Assembly (NCBI GenBank): GCA_038501625.1
Contig: JAZAYU010000035.1
Location: 1,374,001-1,438,000, forward strand
Source of the DNA: Corbicula japonica
Lineage: Eukaryota; Mollusca; Bivalvia; Venerida; Cyrenidae
Direction of reading: 5' to 3'
Length of the DNA: 64,000 nucleotides
Shown: piece after piece, positions 33,948-44,344 of the stretch
Layout of the letters: the number at the start of each line of letters is the position of its first letter
Numbering within the stretch: position 1 is the first letter of the stretch
The notes under the pieces: model-generated
Database searches by the model: none
Seen by the model: only the letters and a program-made list of their open reading frames with translations
What the model was told of the DNA's origin: nothing
Translations under genes and position numbers: made by a program

Positions 33948-34022
33948 CATATAGCGATAAAGTAAATCTATCATTTTATAGCGTTTGATGTAAGTTAATC
34001 AGTTCTTTGTTACACCGAACTT

Positions 34023-34173
34023 GCCCAAGATCATAAAACTAAATCTGGAGACAAGTCTCAAATCTCAAACATCTGATTGGTTGAAATGGCGACTGGTCGC
34101 CATTTCAGCCAATCAGAAGCTTGAGATTTGAGACTGGTTTCAAGTACAATCTTGGTTTTATGATCTTGGGCCC
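34023..34173. repeat. Fold-back family A, copy 7
   Basis: Full-length hairpin with GCCCAAGATCATAAAACTAA at one end and TTTTATGATCTTGGGCCC at the other; core GCGACTGGTCGCC. Confidence 0.9.
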
Positions 34174-34429
34174 TTGTCAGACCATGAAAAAATTTCCTCA
34201 CAAAAAAAACTCGCTCACTAGCTCGTTAGTCAGTTTTATAAAAAAAAGAAGGTTTTGTTCTTTAATCGCTGCAATAGATATCGGTAAGAAACTAGTGTAA
34301 CAAATCAACGGCTCTTAAAAAATAAATTTTGCTTAACGGATCGTATAAAACTGGGCTACTTATATCCGTCACGGTCGTTTAGCCAGTGTGTGTCTATCAT
34401 TTCAATCATCGCCTTTGTCATCTACAAAA

Positions 34430-34800
34430 ACTGTTACAGCAAGCGATCATTTTTCTCGTTTTGGTGTCATCTAACTTAACAGGGGAGGTAACCGAAAAAT
34501 TCATCGAATTAATGATAGGAAACGATCGATCATCATTAATATTTTGTATCTTTTTAAAGAACTTTTAATTACGCGACCAGAATATTCAATTTCCTGCGCA
34601 ATTTTGAAAATATCCCATAATGTATATTTTAGACAAAATGACACAACATCTTTTTGTAAGTATTATAATAACTTTTGGTACTTAAAATCTTGTTTTATGT
34701 TGTTTAGTTTTTGTGTTTTGATGTAAGTAGAATTTAAGGGAATTTTAAATCTAGATATATTTTAGCTACATTTGTACTCCTCTTATATGTCTTAACTAAT
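34430..34800. repeat. Decayed MITE related to 15858-16529
   Basis: Shares the segment TTTATGTTGTTTAGTTTTTG, then GTAGAATTTAAGGGAATTTT, with the interior of the 15858 element. Ends not resolved. Confidence 0.45.
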
Positions 34801-34824
34801 GTAACTAAAGATACAATAATTATA

Positions 34825-34985
34825 GGTTATTAGACGTTTTACTGTACAATACGGGAATATATTTGGACGAGTACACAGCTTGAAAAGTCATATTGGACGA
34901 GCCGTAAGGCGAGTCCAATATGACTTTTCAAGCTATGTACGAGTCCAAATATATCCCTTATTGTACAGTAAAACGTCTAATAACC
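34825..34985. repeat. Near-perfect 161-bp palindrome
   Basis: From GGTTATTAGACGTTTTACTG to its complement, with arms of about 75 bp, centre GAGCCGTAAGGCGAG and very few mismatches. A fold-back element. Confidence 0.9.
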
Positions 34986-34986
34986 T

Positions 34987-35300
34987 TTTTATTCTACATC
35001 TAATAAATGAAGCATGACTTTTCAAGCGTTTAAAGACTATTCCATTTATATTTCATATTGTACGGTCCAATATTTTATTAAGTTCTACATTTCTCTTACT
35101 TGACAAGTTGTTTTCATTCGGATCATTTTTACGGTCAACGGCTTTTATCGTTGTAAAACAATGGTAAAGTGCATTTGCACTTAATCATCCAATATGAAAA
35201 AATACGGACATTTTTGGATCCAATACGGGAAAATATTGGACGGTCACGTGGTACAATTAAAGGACGCTAATTGGATGAATTTATTAGATGTAGAATAATA
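34987..35300. repeat. MITE with ATTCTACATCTAATAAAT ends
   Basis: ATTCTACATCTAATAAAT at 34991 and its complement at about 35278-35297 bound a roughly 310-bp non-coding element that directly abuts the palindrome at 34825-34985. Confidence 0.75.
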
Positions 35301-35853
35301 ACATTTATTAATGCTAAGTTTTACTAAATTGTTTAGAGTTATTTTATTTTTATTTTTATCGATGAAAGAGCAGTGAAGATTGTAGAAGGCCATCATTCGT
35401 ATTATCTGTATTTGTTTACCACATAATTATAATGTTACATTTAGTAGTCAACTTAGAAGTTTTGTCAATAAAGAGAATGTAGAATAATATTAATGGAACC
35501 TACAACCAAAAATTAATTGCATTATGAAAAGTTCAATATCAGGGCATCGCTTCTGACCTATCAGCTAAATGGGTCTTACATTAAGCTCATAACTTGTCAA
35601 TTTTAATATATGTACGACGATAGAAATACTGTAGTATTGTTTACATGTAACGCCAATGTAAACTTTGCCAACTGATTTTTGTTTATAAGTAAGTGTATGA
35701 GAATTGTGATCATTTTCACATCTTAATCGCTGCCATTCGTCTTATCTGTATTTATTTGCCATATATCATGTTACGCGCATGTGTGCATATAACCACATAT
35801 AAATTTATCAGTAATTTAACTTGACAAGTCTTATAGTGTCAGAATATAATATA

Positions 35854-36085
35854 CTAGTGTCAAAAAGAAACGACACCAAACTTTCAATAGAATATTTGTT
35901 TAAGACCTGACCCGTCTTTCAATTCTGTTTCGGCTTGTACAGAAATGATTATATTGATTTTTGTACACACATGCATGATGCTGTTCAAAAGGTCTCTCGG
36001 ATGAATTAGACCAATCCAAATATGCTATAGTCGTTCGATTTTTTTGTCCTTGCAAACAAGTGGTAGCGTTTCTTTTGTACACTAG
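35854..36085. repeat. Mariner-type MITE flanked by TA
   Basis: Ends CTAGTGTCAAAAAGAAACG and CGTTTCTTTTGTACACTAG, flanked by TA (35852-35853 and 36086-36087), 232 bp. No transposase. Confidence 0.75.
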
Positions 36086-36269
36086 TATATATACTCTACT
36101 CCAAAAATGAAGTTTGCATAGTTGATTATAGATATTTTTCTATAGAATTTCAATAATCTAACCTCTACTTTGATACCAAATATATTTAAGCAGTTAATAA
36201 ACATTCACCGATAACAAAGTGCACACGCGCAAGAGTATATATTCAATGCATAATAATAATACAAACGTC

Positions 36270-36500
36270 CCGAAAGTTGCCAGACCTAAGGGCCTGTCCG
36301 GTAAAAATTTGGGCCAGTCCGAAGTGATTTCTTACGTTATCAGACCGAGTGTCAGACAAATATTTGAACTTCTTAAACATTCTAATTCCTTTTTAACATG
36401 TTTCGGTCCGACTGTCCGACAGAATTTGTTTCGGTCAGACAGATTTTCACATCTTGTCCGACCAAATGTCTGACACTGTGTTCAACTTTCGGTAAGTCTG
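36270..36500. repeat. Probable small inverted-repeat element
   Basis: CCCGAAAGTTG near 36271 and CAACTTTCGG near 36482 are inverted; the interior has several GTCCGAC/GTCAGAC words. Weakly supported. Confidence 0.4.
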
Positions 36501-36631
36501 ACAATAAGAGGACGATTTTAACGCGTTGCGGAAACACACATAATGCACAATTAACATAACTCCCCGTTGTCCGATAAAACGCGGGTCTCCTTACTGTAAA
36601 TGAAGTCTTATCAATATCGATTGTCACACTT

Positions 36632-36733
36632 GCTGAAGGTTATAAAACTGAGATTGGAAACCAGTCTCAAATCTCAAGTATCTGATTGGCTGAAATGGAG
36701 ACTGGTTTCCATGCTTAGTTTTATAACCTTGGG
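36632..36733. repeat. Fold-back family A, copy 8 (shortened core)
   Basis: Ends GCTGAAGGTTATAAAACTGA and TAGTTTTATAACCTTGGG are present. The inner right arm is deleted, leaving TGAAATGGAGACTGGTTTCC. Confidence 0.85.
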
Positions 36734-37657
36734 TACTTATCTCTTTGGGATTATTTTTATAAAGGTTCAACCCATCTGAAACTTAAACGTCACGGAAAAT
36801 ACAGTTCATAAAATGTTACTTTATACTAATATACCCAATGGATAAAGACACGCAGGGTAAACTTTGTAGATGGTTCTAGTTTTTCCCCGTTTCACGCTTT
36901 CCCCGGGGGACATCGTTACGCAATCCCATTATGCGACATGCGATACAGTACCATGTGCGCTGTAACACTGGCAAATTATTGTTTTTGATGACGGCGTTCG
37001 CAAGATGTTGCAAATTTAATGTCAGACTTTGTTCCTTTATCATGTTTATCCCTTGAGTGCATACTATAGTCGCAAACAAATGATAAATTCCGGTAAACAG
37101 TACCAAAGCTTTTAGCACTCTTTTTACTGAAACACGAATACACATTTAGACTTAGTAAGAGAATTTGCTTTAGAGACTCACAGCCTGCAGGACAATCATG
37201 TGTTAAACAAGTTAATTCACCGCAAGTTACAGTGGAGTTATAATGTCTTACTATCATGGTTTAATAACAACAATGTTTAAAATTTTCATATCGCAAAACT
37301 TTCTTTAGTATTGATCACTATTAAATACCGAGTATTTCATTCGATTCGCTTATATATCAGCCATATTAAAATATTTCTCTGTTACATATACACAAACAGA
37401 GTATTAAGAGACTATCTTCTCATCCCTAATCAGTTATAATCGTATTTTATTTTTATTCTTTGTATTTCACGCTATGTTTAACATTTGCGATATATGATTT
37501 AGGATGTTGTCATTCGAGACACCGTCTCTCTTTGACAAGCGGGAAATGTGAACCACATTTTTATTTGTGATTAAGATTACATATATTTCAGATGGACATA
37601 GGTATATGAAGTTTATTTCAATTTATAACTATGAATTTTTGCTCAGGATGTTATATT

Positions 37658-37793
37658 GTAGCCATTAACTAGTTTCGGACAGAAATTTATTTGTGTAGCC
37701 ACTAGCTATTTTCGGACAGAAATGACGTAGCCATTAGCTATTTTGGACAGAAATAATGTAGTCATAAGCTATTTTCGGACAGATGTTAATATC
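37658..37793. repeat. Short tandem repeat upstream of the HSPA12-like gene
   Basis: Four imperfect units of about 33-38 bp built on GTAGCCATTAGCTATTTTCG and GGACAGAAAT, ending about 115 bp before the first ATG of the HSPA12-like gene. No canonical heat-shock element (nTTCnnGAAn) is formed by the unit. Confidence 0.7.
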
Positions 37794-37909
37794 ATGTAGA
37801 TGAACAGAATTATGAAGTCATTTTTCGGTCAGACGGTGAAACACACGGATTACAATTGATTTAAAATATTAACTGTTTTACATGTTTGAACATAACACAG
37901 GTACACACC

Positions 37910-40900
37910 ATGAGCGGCACAGACGCTTGGCACATGCTGGTGGCGGCATTTGACTTCGGCACGACCTACAGCGGTTATGCCTACTCCTACCGGGATATCC
38001 CTTCCTTTGTCCAAGCCAACAAACCATGGATTGACGGCACGGGTAATATCACCACCGTGAAAACTCCTACGGTAGTGTTGCTTACACCGGAGCGAGAATT
38101 CCATTCGTTTGGTTATGAGGCAGAAGATATGTATAGAAATCTAGCGAAAGAAGATAAACATCACGGGTGGCTGTTGTTCAGAAGATTTAAGATGCTACTA
38201 CACAACTGTGAGGTAAACAATAACTTTTTGCGAGATATCAAGATGGTTAAAATGGATGAGATTTTTTTTTGTAAAAAGATACATGTAGCTGTTTGTAACA
38301 GTTCATTCAGAGTACACTATTTTACAGTGGTGTCAAATATCAGCTGTTTTCCATGTAGAAACGATATTATTTCAATTTCATGCATTCAGTTTTAGCTATT
38401 GCAATTAAAATCAATCGGATATAGTGGGGTTGTTTCGCAAAAGGGATCACTTTGTTTCGTCCGCCTGTCTGTTAAGAAAACTAAACTTTGCTACAATTTT
38501 GCAATATCTGAAGATTTCTCCATCCGACTTCCTATGATGGCACGGTGCGATGATGCTTAAGTCGTTTTAACTTCAACTGACACAAAATTTGTGTTGTTAC
38601 GAAAAAGTTTAAGGGGACATGTGTCAAGCCGGGTACGTCACGGAAAATTTGCATCTGGGAAACTGACGTCATTCTTTGAAATGCTCTAGTTAACACCTTC
38701 TAAACACGTATTGCAGACATTAAGCAGAGAGACGACGGTTGAAGATATTAATGGCGTCTCAATGCCAGCGATCACAATCTTCACAATGGCGATCAAATAT
38801 CTCAAGGAGCAGTTGCTTCAGTCATTGGACTTATCCTCGGGGTTTGTCAAGGAAACAGATATCCAGTACGTGCTGACTGTACCTGCTATCTGGGACGAGT
38901 CGTCCAGACTCTTCATGAAAGAGGCTGCTGTGGAGGTATGTACGAGTGGTTGCAGTAAGGGGCTGAGAGGGCAAGGTGTTCATGAAAGAGGCTGCTGTGG
39001 AGGTAAGTACGAGAGATTGCGGTAAGGGGCTGAGAGGGGCAAGGTGTTCATGAAAGAGGCTGCTGAGAAGAACAGGCTTTGAGAGGCTGCTGTGGATGTG
39101 AAAGAGTGGACACATTTGTACGAGTGTCACAGTATGTATTTGCATACTAATCCATCCTAATGTGTATTAATTCAACAAAATTGACGAAAATTATATCACA
39201 AATTCATGCTATGACTTTTCTTTAACTTTTCAGTTAATGAGAAAAAAAGGCGGTTGTTTTGGCACCAATTTATGCTATTACTTTTTGTTAACTTTTCGGT
39301 TAACCACAGAATAATTGCGGTTGTTTTGGAACTAAATAATATTTATTCAAGTAGTTGAATACATGTCATTTAATTAAATATATGTGGTTTTCTGATAAGT
39401 AAATAATACAGAGTCAGGGCATAGTATACTCATATTTAATCCTTAACACACTATTTACTGGTTTTATTGCATGCGCGAATATTTTAGATTCTGATCATCC
39501 GGCACATCCCTGCTGTATGGTCATGATCTGCATTGTTCGCTTTACAATCATCATGCTTTTAGTTCTGAAGTGTGTGCCGGGAACAGACAGGGACCGGTTG
39601 TTCGAAACTTTTAACCGCGGATGAAACTTACCTAGGGTTAAATTAAGAATAGGTATTTCTTACAATTAAAATTATTTCCTTACGCATGCTTTTGTCCTCT
39701 TGAATATCAATTTTCTAACGATAATAAAAGGTATTTGAAATATTATATTCAACTGTTCATATTTCTTTTGCAAATTTTATCTCGGGTTAGTTTAACCCGT
39801 GAATAATGTTTTAAACAACAGACCCCTTATTGACCCCGTGTTGTCAGTCTTAGCAAAGGAAGTAATGGCATCAGCCCAGATAAATCAGAAGAGTTTCGGA
39901 CTGTGAGGGGCTTGGTGGGGCGGGGTGGTGTGTTGTGGAGTGGAGTTGAGTGGGGTTGGTTTGGGTATATGGGTGGGGTTTGGGGAGAGAAAAAAATAAG
40001 AATATTCAACGAATAGATAACGGCCGTAAAGAAAATCAAAGAATAGATAACTGCTATTAAAAGTATCAAAGAATAGATAACTGCTGGTAAAAGTATCAAA
40101 GAATAAATAGCTACTGTTAAAAGTATCAAATAATAGATAACAGGCATTAAAAGTTGCAGAATGCAATAATTTCATGAATCTGAGAGGAACACATAAACGT
40201 GACTATTTCATACAAAATAAACAAATCGCTTAATAAGACATATTTTACGTAAAACATCAAATTAAGTTTAAAGTTAAAAAAAAGGTTGTTCACATTAAAA
40301 ATAAGTTTGATGCAAGTATGATATGTTTGTTTTTTAACGTCATGAAACTGCGCGTTTTCGACCCATTTAGCATTGCATGTAGTGCAGCTTTGTATAATTG
40401 GTCACTTTCTGAAGTTCTCACGTACAAGAACAAGATGTGTTGCCTCCCTTTGGAGGGTCAGCCGCTCTGTAGGGTGCGCTATAATTTCAGGCAGGATTGT
40501 CAGATCGGCGTCTCAGGTTGTGTCGGGAACCAGATGCAGCGGCTATTTACTGTCAGAGTGTAAAAACCTTGTTCCCGTCCCCGGACCAGCCCGAAAAAGA
40601 GGTTCCGTATATGGTTATAGATCTAGGAGGTAAAAAAACATATTTGTTTCATAAATTAAGGTAAGGCAAATAAATATTGCGTTAATTTCTTGCAAACTTA
40701 ATGAAAACAAAATAGGTTATATTTCAACAGCAAAATGTAAACATCTAAATGTGTTCTTTTCAATTTTGATTTTGAACTGATGATTCAGCTTCACAAGAAT
40801 CATTGATATTTATCATAATAAAGTCCTAAAGACAAACTTTCAACTAAGTGTCTGTTTTTAGGCCATAAATTGAAGTCGTATAGGATAAAGAATAAAATAC

Positions 40901-41712
40901 AATTATACGAGGTTCTCCAAAGCTTGTCGGAGATCGCCGGAGATTAATAAAAAGAGTAGCGTGTGAGTACAAGATGGCAATTTCTCAAGGCGATTGCGAT
41001 AAAAACTGATAAGTTATATTTTCTGTAAATTTCGACTTTTACAGGTGGCACAGCTGATATATACGTGCATGAGAAGAAAGAAGATAACACAATCAAAGAA
41101 CTGTACCGGGCCAGCGGGGGGCCGTGGGGTGGCGCTCTGGTCGACAACGCCTACCTTGAGTTCATTACAACAATATTCGGCACAAACATCATGCTGGCAT
41201 TTAAGCAACAACACATGGTTGATTTTTTCGACCTTATGAAAGACTTCGAAGCAATTAAAAGAACAATATCGCCGGAAACAACCGGCATGATTCAGTTCGC
41301 AATGCCACCCGCACTAATGGCTGTCTTAAAAGAAGCTGGAGTAAATGAAATTACAATACAAATATCGCAACTGAATCCTCAGGATTTTGTAACATTCAAC
41401 AATAGTACCATAGATATAGACGCGTCAGTTGTGAAGCGTTGGTTCAGCGTTCCTATGAATAATGTCATTGAGCACGTGCTAAGTGTGCTAGAAATGCCCG
41501 AGATGCAACGCGTTGAAAACATTCTACTTGTGGGCGGATTCGGCGAGAATAAACTTGTGCAAGACGAACTGAAGAAGGGTATTGGCAAGACGATAATAAT
41601 CCCGGATGATCCGGTCCTTACCGTGTTGAAAGGGGCTGTACGGTTCGGGCATTTGCCGGAGATAGTGTCGAGCCGACCGGTCCACACCCGAGAGGGCATT
41701 GGTCAGCAATAG
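37910..41712 (+). CDS. HSPA12-like Hsp70 family ATPase, short C-terminus
   Basis: Exons 37910-38212, 38717-38935, 40491-40629 and 41045-41712 (TAG); AG/GT borders and phases (0, 0, 1) agree, giving 442 residues. Hsp70 nucleotide-binding motifs are in order: phosphate-1 FDFGTTYSGYAYS (14-26), VLTVPAIWDESSRLFMKEAA in exon 2, EPDAAAIYC in exon 3, phosphate-2 VIDLGGGTADIYVHE (216-230) and adenosine motif LLVGGFGE (381-388). RASGGPWGG and the missing Hsp70 peptide-binding domain are HSPA12 traits; that family is greatly expanded in bivalves. HSPA12 proteins usually run on for over 100 residues after KGAVxFGH; here the chain stops after VHTREGIGQQ, and IGINFDNEEAQY follows in another frame, suggesting a frameshifted or alternatively spliced end. 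A TTG frame extends upstream to 37886 across a splice-like AG at 37900, so a 5' UTR exon is possible. Confidence 0.88.
38917..39085 (+). repeat. Tandem triplication of exon 2 end and splice donor
   Basis: TTCATGAAAGAGGCTGCTGT plus GGAGGTATGTACGAG recurs 67 bp later as GGAGGTAAGTACGAG and a third time in degenerate form. Copies 2 and 3 are intronic. Confidence 0.85.
39490..39550. repeat. Fragment of fold-back family B
   Basis: TCTGATCATCCGGCACATCC ... GATCTGCATTGTTCGCTTTA matches one arm of family B. Intron 2 of the HSPA12-like gene. Confidence 0.55.
40015..40160. repeat. 30-bp tandem repeat in HSPA12-like intron
   Basis: About five units of AAAGAATAGATAACTGCT plus TTAAAAGTATC. Lies about 330 bp before the exon 3 acceptor. 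The long minus-strand frames over it are repeat artefacts. Confidence 0.85.
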
Positions 41713-42628
41713 GAATTAACTTTGACAATGAGGAAGCTCAATACAGCATTTTAAATGGCAAAAGACAAATACGTAGAAGTACATACTACATGTACATGAA
41801 AAAATGAGTGCATAGTTTCTACAGAAATCACAGTGTGCCACTGGTTTCGAATGAAGCTAACTGTGCAAACTCGGCAAGAGCTTAACTCAACAACAAAAAA
41901 GAAACTCGGCTATCCAAATTCTGTATACATATTAAATTTCAACTTCGTGTTTGTTTCTTTTACGATTTGAAGTGTTTTATAACGATAAAATTCATAACAG
42001 CCATAGCTTAATATTCCGAGGTTAAGGTGATTCAAACAGTACCGAAATTCAAGAAATTAAGTATGTTTACTAATCGATTTACTAATGACTCGATAGCTGC
42101 GTTTCTTTTATATTCCCACACGAAGTGGGAGGCATATATAGTTGCACTCGTCCGTACATCCGTCCGTCCCCCAAATCTCGAGGCATCAACTCCTAATTAA
42201 CTTTCGGGCGGATTTCTTTCAAACTTGCACAGATGATCTAGTAGGATGTGTAGATGGTCGTAAAGAAAAGATTTATTCCTGCGACCATTTAACCAGAGCT
42301 CTGGCCCTTTGTTACAATTTTGTAGCAGTGGGGGCATCAGTGTCCGGGGACATATTCAAGTTTTTTCGTTATGTATATATTTTATTACCTGAGAGCTTTC
42401 TGCTATGCTAGGTTATCCGACTAAATTGTATTCTTTTGAATCAAATTGTGCATTATGCGGAACCGGACATAACTATTGATATATAAAATACATATTTGTG
42501 CAATACATTTACTGTAAAGTCAAAATAAAATACCGGGTATATAAAAAAACTTGTTGGATTGAACTGGATACTTACATCATTGAGTTTGATCGTAAACCAT
42601 TCCAAGAAGAGATGAGTTTCGTACCGAG
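41713..42628. other. Downstream region of the HSPA12-like gene
   Basis: 41709-41806 may hold frame-displaced HSPA12 residues. 42115-42330 is a dispersed repeat of the GAAGTGGGAGGCATATATAG / CGTCCGTCC type, also seen at 45940-46150 and 56717-56800. Nothing else recognised. Confidence 0.5.
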
Positions 42629-42767
42629 AGCCAAGATCAGAAAAAAACTAAATCTGAAGACCAGTCACAAATCTCAAGAATCTGATGGCGACTGGTCGCC
42701 ATTTCAGTCAATCAGATGCTTGAGATTTGAGACTGGTCTCCAAATTTAGTTTTAAGGTCTTGGGCCC
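42629..42767. repeat. Fold-back family A, copy 9
   Basis: Ends CCAAGATCAGAAAAAAACTA and TTTAAGGTCTTGGGCCC. The left arm lost about 15 bp before the GGCGACTGGTCGCC core. Confidence 0.88.
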
Positions 42768-44344
42768 GGATTTATGTTTTGGGTTTTCGCCCCACATGTA
42801 CAATCCTTATGACTCGGAAGTACTCAAATGTACTATTTTAAGGAAGACAGGAAGATATACATCGTTAATGTATAGAATAGAAGTACACATTTATACATTG
42901 AAAGGCTCGGACGTACTCAAATGTACATCGTTAAGGCAAGGAAGCAGACACATATATACATAGCTAAGGCTCGGAACACAAATTCTCGGATGTACTCACT
43001 TGTTCACCGATTCTGCCATCCTGTAGCATTGGACGATTTTTATTAAGGTCTCGACATTCAAGTTATTCATCTTTGTTTTGATTTATTTTGCCATTGGTGC
43101 GATCGCGAAAGTGTAATCAGCGCCGATTTCATAGTCCATCAAAATGTAATCGTTCTATGTTTCCCAGCCGTGATGATATTGCATTAGAATTAAATAAATT
43201 CAGTTGATTATATGCACAACAAATAGAGCAAAAACAAATTAACACTGTACTAGTACATTCAATAAATGTTACAAATCAACAATAAGTGATGAGAAAATTA
43301 AAGATGATTAGGAGTTCTTTTCGCAAAAAAATTTAACAACTAAATTGTCAAAAATATCATCGCCGGAAGACACCTTTTCATCCTTACGGGCCCCAAGAAT
43401 GAAACATAAATGAAAGTTAACATGAATTTTTGACCCTTGCACGGCACTAAAGAAATAAATTGCCAGTTATATACGAGTACATATGAAGAATTTCTTAGGA
43501 AAAGTCTAGTAAGGAACTCTTTATTGCTTCGGGAAGGCCCGTAAGTACTCGAATATACCATAAAAAGGCTTTTCCTTGCAATGTGGACAGTATCAAATTT
43601 TTCTAGCATACCGCATAAGTGTTTCCACGTGTTTTACCGGGGAAAGACAAACTTACCTTTTCCATAGGGAAAAGATACAGGGCACGTGCATATATGTACT
43701 ACTTTATTTGTTAATACGTTTTTTTTCAAAACAACTCTAATTAATATATATCAGAACAAAAATACAAACATTTCTGAAATTATGCTATTATCCCCTAAAA
43801 AATAGTCACATGCTCAGGAGAACTTATTTTTTAATATTTTATAAAAAAATCAAAGAAATCCTACAAAGCGATGTCAACCAGTTCCAATGGTACAATTCGT
43901 TAAACATTTGTTAGTACTTTTTTTTGCAAAACAACTCTCATTAATATATATCTGAACAAAAATACAAACATTTCTGAAATTATGCTAGGATCCTCCCACA
44001 TTAAATTCTCAAAGTAAGCACAAATATAGTCGGCGGATCATTGCCGCCGACTAATGAAATGCCATATACTTTTTATTAAATTCTTGTACAAGGGAGAGAA
44101 TCACAAAGTGATCTGCGGTTGTATGTGTATATGTAAATGTCGTGTATAAAACGTCTTAATTACACGCTGATTCTTCTAGTTGTGCAGTGATTATTTCTCT
44201 TGTATAATCTGATATTTCTGTCAGAATTCATATGACTTCATTATCGACATTCTTTATTGTCAATATTCATTATCATTTTGTCATAGTATTGCAATTTACA
44301 CAAGTGAGACAACCTGTACATGCACAATGTTCATCAAGGCGGTA
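42768..44344. other. Intergenic repeats including a roughly 100-bp direct duplication
   Basis: AACAAAAATACAAACATTTC with flanks occurs at about 43700-43795 and again at about 43905-43995, some 205 bp apart. CACAAATATAGTCGGCGG at about 44020 recurs in variant form near 48690. No exon seen. Confidence 0.55.

Noticed and set aside
36976..37257. Minus-strand frame with VTCGELTCLTHDCPAGCE
   Set aside because: The cysteine spacing matches no domain I know, splice sites are unconvincing, and codon use is not exon-like.
37658..37793. Heat-shock elements upstream of the Hsp70-family gene
   Set aside because: The repeated TTTTCGGACAGAAAT word has TTC and GAA five bases apart, not the two-base spacing of nTTCnnGAAn.
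39827..40175. Two overlapping minus-strand frames of about 100 codons (LLPAVIYSLILL-like repeats)
   Set aside because: Produced by the 30-bp tandem repeat inside an HSPA12 intron.
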